Shown: one piece after another, positions 22,835 through 35,516 of the stretch
How the letters are laid out: each line of letters opens with the position of its first letter
Numbering within the stretch: the first letter of the stretch is position 1
Assembly: GCA_029204225.1 (NCBI GenBank)
Contig: CM055092.1
Location: 43,383,863 to 43,447,862 of the forward strand
Reading direction: 5' to 3'
Origin: Diphasiastrum complanatum
Taxonomy: Eukaryota > Streptophyta > Lycopodiopsida > Lycopodiales > Lycopodiaceae
Length of the DNA stretch: 64,000 nt
Made by a program: the position numbers and the translations under genes
The notes under the pieces: generated by a model
Database searches by the model: none
What the model saw: the letters and a program-made list of their open reading frames with translations, nothing else
What the model was told of the DNA's origin: nothing

Positions 22835-25540
22835 GAGTCTATTTCTTGTAACTTTCTGCCTAAAGACAAGTAGTTGGCTCTTTTAAGGGAATGGCTGACC
22901 ATATGGTGCAGTAAATCTACCCATCATTCACTTTCAAACTATTCATTCTTCAGCTTGGCCTTTTGCAAGAAAAAATGAAGAAGTGGTTTCTTCATATATT
23001 AGCCATTTGGAACTAACAGCATAGCATGCTTTTATTTTGAGCATTGGACAACGTTTCCCATGCACGCATAACTGAATCATTGATGCTGTTTGCTCCTTGC
23101 TGAGCTTTCAAAGATGTCCTTTACTCCATCAAAAGTGAATGGATGCTGATCTAGTTCCATTGCATCCAATGTCATCCCTTGTGTATAGTACTTGGCAATG
23201 TGCTGCGGTTGCTGTTGTAGTGGAATTACTGGCTGTGATGACTTTGCAGTCACGCAAAAGCCAATCAGAAAATTGACAAGGAAGGTGGTGCTTTTCTGGA
23301 AGAAATAGAGGATATGCTCTTTGATAGGGAATATCCTGCTTTTAGAAAGTATACAATGGTTTTATCATTACAGCTGAACTCGTGCGTGTAGTAACAATAC
23401 ATGAACATTGATTACAAATAAAAATTTAAGCTTATCAATGACAAATTTCTTGCATGGTGACCAGCATCCCCTTTTGTGGGCATGAAACAGAGGGTTGTAT
23501 TAACAAAACTTAGCCAGATTGAGCTGGTGATTTTCTACATTAGTACAAGAAATTATGATACTTAACAGATCAGGGAGGTGTAGATTCATCTGTAACGTTA
23601 TCTAAGGCTGCTGCTTGCAGGGTCCACGAATAGACGACCTGCTTGAAATTGAAGTAGCAGGCACATGGTTTTCTTTGAGAAAAAAGTTTACGAGCTCTTA
23701 ATGATCTCCTAGCTTATCTGGCAATTTCTCTCTGAATATGCCTCTAATGTCACGACAGGAGTCCTATATAAGTTTATTCACATGCTAATCACTTTAGCCA
23801 AACACTTTTTGCAGTATGTTTGTTTGATATAAAAATGATTTACTCAATAAGTACCACAGGTTACTCAGAAATTGTTAATAAGTGGTCACTGGGTTGGATT
23901 GAGCAATTCTATAAACATTGAAGCTCGTACCAATTTCGTGCTTTCTTCTAATAGCTTTTCTGTTCAGCTCATTTGAATGGTTGATTCATCAAATGCTCAA
24001 GTTGATGCAAACTGATGGGACTTGATAGATGAATTATGCTATCATCCAATCAAAGCTTGGAATGTCAGCAACTAATAGAAGACATTAGGTATGCAGTCAC
24101 TTAAAAGCAAATCTCAAAGAATATAGCTGCAGTATTAACTGAAGTATAACGAATTTGGGTTTTGCAGCTTTGTGTTTGTAAGCTTAGGTCATGCTCAATA
24201 TATGGGCATGAGTTTATCTGTTTTCAATTTCTCATTTGCTGCCGTCTGCCAATCTTGATTTACCTGAAGCCTTTTGCAGACATTTATCAGAGGCTTGCAC
24301 TGTTTTGTAACTCTTGTTTTACGCCTTCTATATGATTAGATTGTGGATCACATAGAATCCTGTTACGTCCACAAACTTACTCCATTCTGTACATGCATAT
24401 GTGAATGAATCTATTCTATGTTATACTGTTTGGGGTTGCTTGGGCCCGATTTGGAAAGCCAGATTATAGGTAGATCCAGCATATCTAGGATGCCCCTCCC
24501 TGATTGAATTCCTGCCTGCCCTGAATCGATTTGCACCCCTGCAAACGATTGGCTGCCCTAAGATCTGATGCCCCCCCGCTAAATCGAGTTGCTGCTCTCT
24601 CCCACCCCAAACCAATTTGCAGCAAAATCCAATAGGAGGTTCTAAATCCAAAGTTAAAGAACAGTATATAATGGATTTTTAAAGATTTCAAGAACATGTA
24701 CAAAACGATGTTCTGTATGTTACGAAACTATGTTGGATCATATTTGAAAGAGTGATTTTCATGGTGTCTTTTCTTCTCTATTGTAGGATTCGGGACATAA
24801 ATAGTTGCGAGTTATACAAAGTCTAGGATGGCCTGAAACAGATCACCCACTAGGTCGCCTCCACATAAATGGTTGTCATTTTTCCTGGCATTTTGTGAAA
24901 GCCACCTGCCCTTGCAAAGTTGTGACCAGCATGTATAGCAGCAGCACATGCTTCCATTGCTGCATGAATATAAATGATTTCCATTTGAAGTTTTCTGAAT
25001 ACATAGTCCTATCAGATAAGTGTGACAGAATTATAGTTTCCTAGAACATGTTTGCATCATTATCCGACTGCGGTTTCCTAGTTTTGAAATTTTTATTTTT
25101 CATAAGTTCCTAGAGGATTTACTGAACTTCTTAATGAAAAAATTTGCTTCTATATGTAGCATGTTGGTTGACAGCCTCATTCCTTTCTAAAGGCTCGATG
25201 TTCAATTCCTATACTGTCTGCGTTGGTGAGCATACACAAGGCTTTTGGTCTTGATTATTGCTCCTTGTTTTGGTTGTGGTTAATTATGCAGACCATCTAG
25301 AAATGCCATTTTCAACCTTATGAACATAACTCAGCAAGTTAGTAGAGTTGTTTTTGCTTTAAAAAAACGTATGTTTGCAAAGAAAATTTATGTCTCTGTA
25401 GGTTTCAATTTTTTTGTAAGTGGCCTATAAACGACAATGCAACTTGAACAATGAAAGCTCATACAAGGTAATACTGAAAAATATAACAAAGCAGTAAAAA
25501 TGACTAGAACCAAAAAGGCATCGTGTATGGCAAGTGTTAT
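22835..25540. other. 3' flank of the SEUSS-like gene, no further gene seen
   Basis: The first few hundred bases should be the 3' UTR; I could not fix the poly(A) site. A GC-richer block at 24421-24640 with CCCC runs stands out in composition, but I cannot assign it. Confidence 0.5.
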
Positions 25541-25543
25541 ATG

Positions 25544-27060
25544 TTAGTCACCATGTATTGTGATTCGCACATGAAGATGATTCGATATGCTCCAAGGTGA
25601 TCTCCTTCCAATGACTTTCTCCCTTACAAAATGGTGTCCTACCTCGATGTGCTTGCTTCTTGTAAGGAAAATTGGATTGTTTGCAAGAGCTTGTGCCAAG
25701 ATGTTATCACATTTGACAATAGGTAGATCTTTATCCTTGGTGCACTTTAGCTCCATGAGTAGCCTCTTGATCCACAATATTTCCTTGGTGGTTGTTGTAA
25801 GAGCTTTGCACTTGGCTTCACAAGATGATAATGATAAGTATCTTGAGTCTTGGATAACCAAGATACAAGGTTTTTTCCAATGAAGTTGGTATAAGCACTT
25901 GTGGACTTCCTGTCCACTTTGTCACTTTGCAAAGTTCGAATATGAAAAGGCAACCATTGTTAGATCCTCTCTTTTATAGATCAACCCATAATCTATTGTG
26001 GAGGAAACATATCTCAAGATCCTTTTGGGCAATTTCCAATGACAAACTTTTGGATTGACTCAATTTGTGCACACTACAGCTCAAATCCGGCCTAGTTATG
26101 GTCAACCAGATAAGGGAGCCAATAAGACTCCTATAAGGAGTGATGTCCTCGAAGGATCTTTCATCCCTTTTGAGATGATTTTTTACAATATGCTCCATAG
26201 GAGTATCTATACTCTTGCAATTTTTCATATGAAAATTTTTAAGCATAGAAAGAGCATATCTAGATTGACTAATAAATGTTTGATCTTGCTATAGATCTAT
26301 CTTTAGGCCTAAGATGTAGTGAAGTTCACCTCGATCTTGCATTTTAAATTTACTACCTAGTGCTCTTTTTGTTTCATCAACAAGCTTCATGCGACTTCCA
26401 CTCAAGATGATATCATTTACATAAATGTTGAGAATAACTAAATTGCTATTTACAAATTTTATGTACAAAGAGAGATCATATTTACTTAGATTGAATCCAA
26501 GTGAGATAAGATATGAGTTTAGCCTGCATACCAAGACCTTGGGGCTTGTTTAAGCCCATACAAGCTTTTGAATAAGAGACATACTTCAGATTCTTCACCT
26601 TCTTTGATAAAGCCTTTGGGTTGCTCCATATAAATTTCCTCCTCAAGATAGCCATTGAGGAAGGCATTAGAAACATCGAGTTGGAACATCGTCCACTTGG
26701 ATTAGCATGCAATGAAAATAATGACTCTTATAGTCACCATCTTGGCGACGAGTGTAGAAGTGTCTTCATAGTCAAGACTGTGGACATATCCCTTTGCACC
26801 TAGTCTTGCTTTGAAACTGTTGATAGATCCATCATTGTTGTACTTTACTCAAAAACCCACTTGCATCCAATAACATGCTTGTTGATAGGTGGATCAACAA
26901 GATCCCAAGTGTTGTTAGAAATCAAGGCATCATACTCTTTCGTCATGGCTTCAAACCACTCCTTAGATTGGAGTACATCTTGGACATCTCTTGGCTCTTC
27001 ATGAGAAATGGAAAAGGCATGACATGAGGTGCCATTTTCAACTTGCTTGCCTTTATCCAC
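25544..27060 (-). pseudogene. Ty1/copia pol remnant (RT-RNase H)
   Basis: On the - strand: RT start KEWFEAMTKEYDALISNNTW then DLVDPP..K.VIGCKWVFE (27000-26845); [15 protein letters not shown] (about 26570); catalytic box region LVILNIYVNDIILSGS, with YVND in place of YVDD (about 26420); MLKNFHMKNCKSIDTPME; RSLIGSLIWLTITRPDLSCS (26150); and RNase H YLSLSSCEAKCKAL ... LTRSKHIEVGHHFVREKV (25840-25590). Several frame breaks and the lost catalytic Asp make it inactive. No flanking LTRs were identified at its ends. Confidence 0.88.
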
Positions 27061-27149
27061 ACAAGTGAGCCACCTTGGTTCGGATCTCTGTCATGTACTG
27101 CTAGTACATTAGTGCTTATCAATGCATCAAAATATCCATTGTCAGCTTT

Positions 27150-27603
27150 GTGGAGCTATTAGCCTTAAGAACAAGACGGTTCTCTCTTTAGGCCCTCCAA
27201 AGTAATTAATAAGGATAATAGGCCAACAAGGGCCCAATGTAGTTTAAATAATACTTAACAAGAGCTAACTATCTCTCAAGATAGTTAAGTTAAGTTAAGC
27301 AAGATCATTGTCTATTACTTGGCAAGAGGCATCATTTTGTGGATCTTTTGGCTCATTTGCAAGTGAGAGCTTCTAGCTTCCTCCTTGTGAATATGAGCTA
27401 TGAGGATTTCCTTTGCTAGGTCTCATGTGCCTTATCTACATGAATCCATGCTCTTTGTACTCTTCATTTTATTTCTATTGTGATTTTATGAAGATCTTTG
27501 TGTTTCTAGCTTTCTATTCATATGCTATCATGATTGTCTTGTACTTTTCTTGCCCTTAGCTTTACTTCCATTATAATTGCTATTTGCTTAGATTTGGCAC
27601 ATG
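27150..27603 (+). repeat. LTR (copia-type), + orientation; relative of 43140-43580
   Basis: From TTTAGGCCCTCCAAAG (27198) to GATTTGGCACA (about 27603) it matches the reverse complement of 43150-43576. The primer-binding site follows nine bases later. The start is approximate because similarity fades upstream of 27190. Confidence 0.8.
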
Positions 27604-27611
27604 AAATTTCT

Positions 27612-27623
27612 TGGTATCAGAGC
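27612..27623 (+). promoter_or_regulatory. Primer-binding site (TGGTATCAGAGC)
   Basis: Exact 12-base initiator-Met complement just after the LTR end. No gag reading frame follows. Confidence 0.9.
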
Positions 27624-28390
27624 ATAGATCCATGATTCATAATGATTCTATGTGGATTTCATTAAATTTGATAAATTTTTTTCTCTTGTAGCTTTCTTTT
27701 TGCTAATTTTTAAGTTTGAAATTTTCAGGTTTGCTCAGACCAATTTTTGACATTCAATTTCGTTTTTCATTTCTTATTTGATTCTATACATTTGTAGAGC
27801 TCATTTGCACTAGATTGCAAGGCATTTGGATAAGAGATGAAAAAGTTATTGCACTTTTTTCCAAAAGCTGTCAAAATAGGTGACTAGAATTTTGCTTTCA
27901 CTTGATTTCAATTTTTCAGATTTGATCTGAGTTTTTATTTCAAGTTTCTTTCCATAGGATATTAGAGCATTTTTTTAGCTTTGATCTGATCCATATGGCA
28001 GGTCATTTGGATTAGTATCCAAAAAGTTATGGCAATTCTTGATTTCTAGCTCTAGTTTTGCTAGTTTTCTTTCTTCAAAATTTCCAGCCCTGTTCTATTG
28101 TTAATTTGACGTATCAAATCACATTCAATCATTGATCTGATCATATAGGCTGACAAAGCTTGTTGTTAGCTTTTAACAGGTACTGAGTTTATATGATTTG
28201 GATCAATATTAAGGAAGTTATGATCAAATTAGTGGATATGGGTCAGAATTGCCAGAATTTTAAAATTTTTTTATTAGATTTTTCCAAGTGAGAGAGAAGC
28301 ACTTCAAATCTTCAGATCTGAATTTTTATTTTCTTTGTAATTTTTTTTTTCACATTTTTTAGTTTGAAGTTTTATAAAAAAAAAAACAAA
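27624..28390 (+). other. LTR-element leader, non-coding
   Basis: AT-rich sequence downstream of the primer-binding site, with no gag. Ends in an A-run at 28376. Confidence 0.5.
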
Positions 28391-28490
28391 ACCTAACCTA
28401 ACCTAAACCAAACCAAACTTAACCTATCTAGAGCCCTAACCTAGCGTAAACCTACCCTAACCCTAAAACCCTAACCTAACCTAATTCATC
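28391..28490. repeat. Degenerate telomere-like (C)CCTAA(A) repeats
   Basis: About 95 bp of AACCTAACCTAA, CCCTAACC and CCCTAAAACCC variants, interrupted by other bases. The plant telomere unit is CCCTAAA. This interstitial block is irregular and may be a simple-sequence leader of an LTR element rather than a former telomere. Confidence 0.7.
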
Positions 28491-28499
28491 CCTCAAATA

Positions 28500-29037
28500 G
28501 TCAGCCATTTCTTTCTAGTGTCCATTCCTTGCTAGTCGTGTGAGATAAGAGTTAGAAATCAGAGTTAATCTGATATAAATTTTATGTAAGCTCTAAATGT
28601 GATACTGTAATTAGTGTACAGTTAATTAGATTTGCTGTATTCAGTTGTGTTTGGGACATGACCCGTTAGGATATATTGATCGGGCATTGATCCCGTAGAC
28701 GGCTACTTGGGTTAGCTGGGTAGCCACACGTAGGAAGAAATTAGCCTGTACAGTGATTTTGAGTTCATTATGCTATACTCAGGGGCATGTCACGGGTTTG
28801 TCAGTATATGTGGCCATATTGGGCCTAACTCTAGTTTGGCAGGTGGTAGGCTAGTTTAGTGACACCTGTTGAGCCCATGCAGTTTGGGGCTTTGCTATAT
28901 GTACAATGTTTCTTCATAATAGACTTAACTTTTGTTGTGCCATCTTTGAGAGCTTGTGAGGAGTGGCTATGGTGATTGTGTGATGTGATATGCATACTGC
29001 ACTAGATCCTAACAGAATTTCAACTTGGTATCAGAGC
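28500..29037 (+). repeat. Second LTR 3' portion with primer-binding site
   Basis: A TGGTATCAGAGC site at 29026-29037 follows sequence ending CCTAACAGAATTTCAACT. A TATA-like ATATAAATT occurs at about 28574. The LTR start is not defined and no partner LTR was found. The sequence after it (MAGDNKVSSIGALEKIKT, about 29158) is reminiscent of a copia gag start but decays quickly. Confidence 0.55.
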
Positions 29038-29039
29038 GT

Positions 29040-32000
29040 CAGGGTGTTGCAGGTATGCACGATCCGGTGGAGCTATGGAATAGCGTCTTTCACCAGAAGA
29101 AATAACACTCAAAGAGTCTCGGGAGAGAGGACTCCATATGGGGGGGTATCGACAGTCCAGATGGCAGGAGACAACAAAGTTTCTTCGATTGGAGCTTTGG
29201 AGAAGATTAAAACGATCGTCGTAGGTGGATTCCGGGGAGAATTCACAGAGAAATTGCTCAAAACGGTGTATTGCTTCGGAAAACGGCTGTGACAGAAAAT
29301 TGTCCAGAATTTCTTTGGTAATCCGTCAATTACTGAGGGAAGTAGATCGAAAGGTGGAGCAGGGTAGTGGTTTTTCAGTAATGAGAGGATTTTGACATCC
29401 ATTTACAGTGGAAGGAGAAAGTTGCAATTCTGGAAATTGAAAGAAAGTGGCCTATTTTTTGGAAACGGAAAGGCACAGATCTTTCTCCGTACTCAACAGA
29501 TTTGAGCACTGTAAATTGCTATCTAGAACTATATGGGAAAGGCCAAGCAATTGCCAAGAGGGCAGGGTTAGCCATGGAGCAATTATAGAGCAATTATCCT
29601 TCTTCTAGTCATGGAAACTATGGTCAGCTAGGGTTTACAGACAATAAACCTTGGATTTCTCTCTGTATATGACATATTTTGGAGCTGTCAGTGGCCGTAG
29701 TAGGGCATTTTTGTAGGGCAACCTAACAACCAAGAGGCCATGGATGGCCGTGGGCTACAGAAGGAGCAATTTACTATGAAATGAAAGCTAGGGTTTCAGT
29801 ATGCAAAAGCTTGGTTCTTTTGATGTAGGACACTATTCATGGAGCTGTAAAAGCATGCTTGAGGGCGCCCTAGCAATTCAAATCATCACGTAAATGGTCG
29901 TTGGTAGCCATGGAGCAAATTTAACACAAATATGTGGGGAACAAGGCAGCCGTGGAGAGGGTCTATCATAGCCAGTTTGGAGAGAGAGAGGCAAAGAAGG
30001 AGCTCGTGGGCGGACAGGTCGTGCGCGGTGAAATAGGCCAGGTCCATAGCGTGTTGGAGTGCGTAGCGACTGTTGAGGAAGCTTCAGCACGCAGAAGATG
30101 GGAGAACTATCCGATCATAAAGATTGAGGATCAACGACAATGATAGCTTGCTTAGAGAGCAAGCTCCACCATTGGATTGAAAGACACCATTGGATTTTAG
30201 GTGAAGGGCCCACGAAGATTTGAAAGCCATTTTTGAAGGCTTTTCATTAAAAAATCTCAAAAGAAAATGGGCTGAAGGGACCCGAAGTCCAGAAAATGGA
30301 TTTCTTCATTAAAATCTTCATAACGAAGACACTATTCATTTTCCAAGGGCAATCTTTGGAGAGGCCTATTTTTGGCTAGAGGGCACTTTTTTTGGCCATC
30401 CTCGGGCCAAAATGACCCTTGAAACTGGCTGCTCAGAGCCAGCGGACAGAGCGACGTCACAGAGCAGGGAGAAACGTGTTTTGGGTGTTTTCATCACCAT
30501 TCCATCGAGCGGAGTGCGGGTGACCTAGTGATGGGCTACATCGCTATTTGGGTACCGTAGGGCCAAATTCAGAGCAATTTTTGGCTGGTGAAACCTGCTA
30601 CAGGGCGGTACAATGAGGAATTATCACTTCTAAATCATTATTACTTACTCCTGACAGGGTAACAGGGTGTTTGAAAGTTATAAATGCGGTATGGGGGTGA
30701 ATGGTAGCGGAATCGTGTGGAGAAAGCTAGTTTTGGCGACGGAAGTGCAGTTTGGCGTCATGACTACTCATCATTGGCGGCAATTTTAAGAGGGCAAGCA
30801 ATCACAGGTGAGAGGTAGGCATGGTATGCCGTTTACAGGTGAAAAATTCTTGTGATCAGGTTCAACTTTTGGGGTTCGAACCAACCAACGTCAAGTGGCA
30901 TTTTGGAGGAACACTCTCACATGTATGATCGACAGTGGCATTGTCGAGTCAGGTGATAGCTGCATTGACACACGCATCTGTAGCTTGGAAATTTCTCGTT
31001 TGGAGGGAAATATGGGCTAGCTTGGAGGTACACACATTTTGGCGGTCACAGGTGATGGAAGTGTGAGGTGGTGCCAGTTGAAAGCCATAGGGCAAGATAA
31101 TGGACTTGCATTGGACGAGTTGTGTGTGGGACATGCAGAGGATGAAGAATGGGTTAATAATCACACTTTGGATGCTCTTGACGAGTGGTGAGTGTGATGA
31201 TTTTGCGGTTTTGTAGTCGGTCCATTGTAGCTGTGGAGCAGTATCAGGTTGGTCATTGAGGAGATACACTTCAACTGCCAGTTTGGATAAGTCAAGTCAA
31301 TTTGCCATATTAGGATTGCATCAGGGATGCAGATTCCAGTGATGGCAATTAGTTTGGGCCATGGAAGATCTCACAGGTTCACTTGGAGGGATATTGGCAT
31401 GCACAGTCATGTGAGGGACTTGATGGTGGCTAAAAATCTCAGTGTATTCTCAGAGAGTGGTTTGGAACCATTCACAGGAGCAGCGAGGAGCTAGCTTGGG
31501 GGAATATAGGTGGGCACTACAAGGTAGATGCTCAGATCTTTGTGATCAGGGATGACATCATGGACATGACTTAGAGGTAGGATTCATGATGGAATCAGGA
31601 AGCTGCAAACGCAAATGGGCAAAGCGTGAAGCTTTGAGAGCCAGCTCTAGGTTGGAGAGCTGATGGAGATCGCACGAGGTGTGATCGGAGGGCAAACACC
31701 GTGGTGAGTGTTTTGCTAGCGATCTACTGCAGGGGATACTAATGGCGAGGACTTTATGGTTGCTCATTTGGGAGTACAGGTTGGCATTACAGCAGGGGGC
31801 CAATTTTGGACATTGGCATCGATGGGGAGACATCTACCATCACGGGCGTGGATAAGCTATCTATAGCTTTCATGCAGTTGGCTGTATTTGCAGGAGTTTA
31901 GGCTTGGCACATGTGTTGGAATTTCCATGATGCAGATTCTCAGGTGGTGAGATCACGGGGAAGCCTAGAGGGAGTCACTTAGAACCATATACCTCAGTAC

Positions 32001-32180
32001 GATAAGGGAGAAAGCAGTCTCGGGATCCCATGAGCGGCAACTCGATATGCTTGCATTGGCATGGTGTCGGGTGGCACATAGCCAGGGAGAGCGAGCAGAT
32101 GCTAGGAGCCAGGTTCCTAATTTGGACCTTAATATTTGAAATTTCCTCCAATTCAATAAAAGGGAGCTCACTTTTGCTTA
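29040..32180. other. 3.1-kb stretch without readable genes
   Basis: Moderately GC-rich, with no long frame on either strand and recurring words such as TTGGCAT, GGAGC and CACAGG. It lies between two LTR 3' ends (29037 and 32551) and could be the internal region of a large retrotransposon derivative, but no diagnostic motif is present. Confidence 0.4.
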
Positions 32181-32189
32181 TTATAAATA

Positions 32190-32562
32190 GCCAATAAGAC
32201 TACTCATTAGTTAGTCATGAGCTTTTTGTAGGGGAGTTCCATATTTATGTTGGAGATCTTTGTTGGAGATCTACTTGAGCTATCAACAACCATTGATTTC
32301 TTAGTCTTCTTTGTTGGAAAATGCTTGTAAATGATTATATTATCGCTTTTATGAACAAAGCTTGCTATCTTTCATGTTGAATTTGTCGATACGTTCTTAA
32401 CCTCACAAACGCTAGTTAACTCCATAACTAAGGATCTACAGAATCAATTGCATCGATCCTCGCCATATCCAAGTGTGGATCAAGTAGAGATCATCATCGA
32501 TCAATTGGGTTCAAATCTGATACATGTAGACTATGTATGCATTGAGGACATGGTATCAGAGC
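32190..32562 (+). repeat. Third LTR 3' portion with primer-binding site
   Basis: Sequence ending GCATTGAGGACA (32550) is followed by TGGTATCAGAGC at 32551-32562 and, 130 bp on, by a copia gag. This order marks it as the 5' LTR of a + strand copia element whose start I could not place. Confidence 0.7.
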
Positions 32563-32691
32563 TAGGTTATCTAATTCCTACATATAGTATCAGAACATTT
32601 CTCATTATGATATAAAGTAAGCACTTGCAAATTGTCTAGAAGTCATCCAATTCAATATACTATCTGCTTATATCTGTCTCGAATTTCCTCA

Positions 32692-33420
32692 TGGATCTTC
32701 AATCAAAGTCTGGTTTGATTGTAGACAAGCTCGCCATTTGTGGAAATTCAAGATGAAAGTGGTGTTAATGGCCAAAGAACTTTGGAAAATAGTTACAGGT
32801 ATTGAACTAGTTCCCAACGTTAATGAGCAAGCCATTTCTAAACGGAAGCTTAGGGATAGTAAGGCTTTTGCCTTAATCATCTTGAATCTATCAAACACAC
32901 AAATTGGCCATATCAGATAAGCTCAATCCTCTAAGAAAGCTTGGGACATACTCAGCACACTATAGGAAGTGAGGGATGTTACTTCAAGGCTACATCTAAG
33001 GAGAAATTTTTTTTCTCAGAATGTTAGAAGGTGATTCTATTCAGAATCACATTATTAATTTAAGACTCTAATAAAGTAGATGGCAGTCATAGGTTTAATC
33101 ATCGAAAATTCTGATGTTGTAAGGATCTTATTGTCTAGCTAGTCATCCTCTTATGAAAGCTAGGTGATGGTTATTTTGACCCACTCAAAATTCACTTTGT
33201 GCAAAGTCATTACTATGTTATTGCGGGAGGATACTCGAAGGGATGACGCCTCCATTGAAGAATCTCATGCTCTATTCTCCTAGGGAGGTTCGAAGAAGCG
33301 ACGAAAGAAGAAGGTAGTCAAGCAATTAGACACTAATCAGAAGCAGTCATACAAGCCAAACCCAAAATCAACAACCTATTCATCACAAGAAAAAGATGTT
33401 CTGCAAACACTTCAAAAGGA
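32692..33420 (+). pseudogene. Copia gag remnant
   Basis: Reads MDLQSKSG, then RHLWKFKMKVVLMAKELWKI, VTGIEL, SKAFALIILNLSNTQIGHI and KAWDILSTL-EVRDVTSRLHL, followed after stops by VIGLIIE, VVRILLSS and later DTRRDDASIEESHALFS. This is a UBN2-type copia capsid protein. It is the same family as the gag fragments at 46130-46640 (-) and 50640-51020 (+). Stops and shifts make it dead; no pol follows. Confidence 0.82.
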
Positions 33421-33429
33421 TCGGCACCA

Positions 33430-34646
33430 AGTCATTAGAAAAACTAACGCTAGTTAAACTATTCGGGTAGATATTTAACATACGGGCAAAACATATTGTC
33501 CAATGAAATATTTATTTTTGCTCGACAAGAGTTTTTGAAATAATAAAAATAACCTGAAAACTTGAACACTTTTTTCTGTCCGGTGAGCACTATTACAGTG
33601 TTGTACACATGTTATAAGATTATTGGTCCATTAGGAGGCTTAAAGCATGTGAAGTCAACAAAAGCATCTTTACAAAGGGCCCATTTTGAATCCAAACTTC
33701 TCCTAATGAATACTCTCAAACATCCTATGATAGACAATTACATGCATTTATTCTAAACCCTAAACCCTTCAAATGGAAAAAACAAGCACATTCAAAAAAA
33801 TGAGAAAGTTGGTGGCCGCAAACTAAAATTGTAAGTAACTTAGCTCCCATCTATCCAGTAGCATTGGAATAAACCCCTAAAATTGTAAGTAACTTAGCTC
33901 CCATCGATCCGGTAGCATTGGAATAAACCCCATCATTTATCTAGCGTCTTACTTCTTATGAACCAAAGTTTTAGGAACAAAGACCTACAATCCTAAAAAA
34001 AATCCTACATCTAAAAATGCAAAAAGAGAGGAAAACTCAAGCCTGGACAATTGACTATGAGTTACTAAATCTGGGTCCCAGTTTATCTGGCTTCAACTTT
34101 ACTGTTAACATCAGGAAAAAAACCTAATGTCCATTGCACAAAGTGTATCTCAACCAAAAAAAATGTTCTTATGCATTCTACCTGGTTGCTTTCTTATAGC
34201 AGTATCATTTAGCAGCAGAATTAGCACTGTGTGATCTTAGAAAGCTTCACAGGTTAACCCCCCTTCTTACATAAAGTATTGCAATGTGTCATTGTTTTTC
34301 ATACTGAATGTTTGCAGCTTACCTTTATATATATCCTAGAACACTAGCCTCATCTGAAGATGTCGAGAAAAAATAACATCCCCATATGTCCCCTTAAGGA
34401 CACATGGGGTTTCCTACAGCAGTTAAAGTGAATGAAGTATATGAAGAATGTGCTCCAACAGTTTTGGATTGTTATTTGCAGTATAATTAAGTATTCAAGA
34501 AAAAGTGGAGTCTGAAGTTCTACTCTTCCCATCACACTAGATGTAGTTTGATGATGCCTTTAGACATTGCTTTGCCTTGCACTCTCCTATGCATTGTAAC
34601 CATTATTCTATATGATACTCAAAGTAGCCTGACAGGACAAAAAATC

Positions 34647-34650
<4 letters not shown>
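33430..34650. other. Non-coding, with a 54-bp tandem duplication
   Basis: No gene seen. Two adjacent 54-bp units (33823-33876, 33877-33930) beginning CTAAAATTGTAAGTAACTTA differ at only a few bases. Confidence 0.75.

Positions 34651-34711
<61 letters not shown>
34651..34711. repeat. (GA)n microsatellite
   Basis: About 30 GA units. Frames through it are artefacts. Confidence 0.97.
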
Positions 34712-34713
<2 letters not shown>

Positions 34714-35516
34714 TAAACACTTCAATCCAGTATAAAAAAATGACAGTCGCAGATAAACGGTGTACATCTAAGCAGAGCTTGTCAACACCTGCACGTTTTT
34801 CTGTAACTAGAACATATGTCTTAAGTGTTAAGCTTGGCACTGGGACATCCAGTTTATTCACATCTGCCAAAATGGTTGGTTGCAGTAAATGTGTCTTGCA
34901 CTGGTGCATAAGCAAATCAATACCCAGCACACAAAAACCGTATCCAACACAAAATAATATTCCTGTGTAAAGAATTATCCTGTGTATTACAAAATCAACC
35001 TTAGGGCCTTCCAAGCGATTATAAACTAAGCTTGAAAGCCTCAGACTAGGCGCGAACATTATACTTCACTGGAAAGCGTTAGGCTCAAGCACAAAATATT
35101 AGCACCTTCTCAGGAAGGGCCAACGAACTATGTCCAACATATGATCAATTCGTAGAATGTCAAGATGCCGACTTAGGCATTCAGCTAAAATCAGCATATA
35201 ATTTTCCATACGAGTGAGCATCACACTTTCCATGATCACGTTTCCAGGATCGTTCAGGGATGAACTGCTAAATAGATTGCTGTGATACTTGCAAATATAA
35301 GCCTCCAATTTTCCATTCTGACTAGTTTATAGTTTCACTGATTGTAGTTCTTAGGATAAAGTGGTGAATAAAGCTCAAATTGTGAACCTTTTGTCCAAAA
35401 ATAATGGTCAATGGCAGCACCTTACATAAAGAATTTGAGAAACAAGAATGTACGAGTATCATCTATCTTATTGGTAGTACTCCATGGCACTGCTCACCTT
35501 AGGAGTGAAAAATTCC
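34712..35516. other. 3' flank of the CSLC gene
   Basis: The part nearest 35516 should be its 3' UTR (- strand). No other gene seen. Confidence 0.5.
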
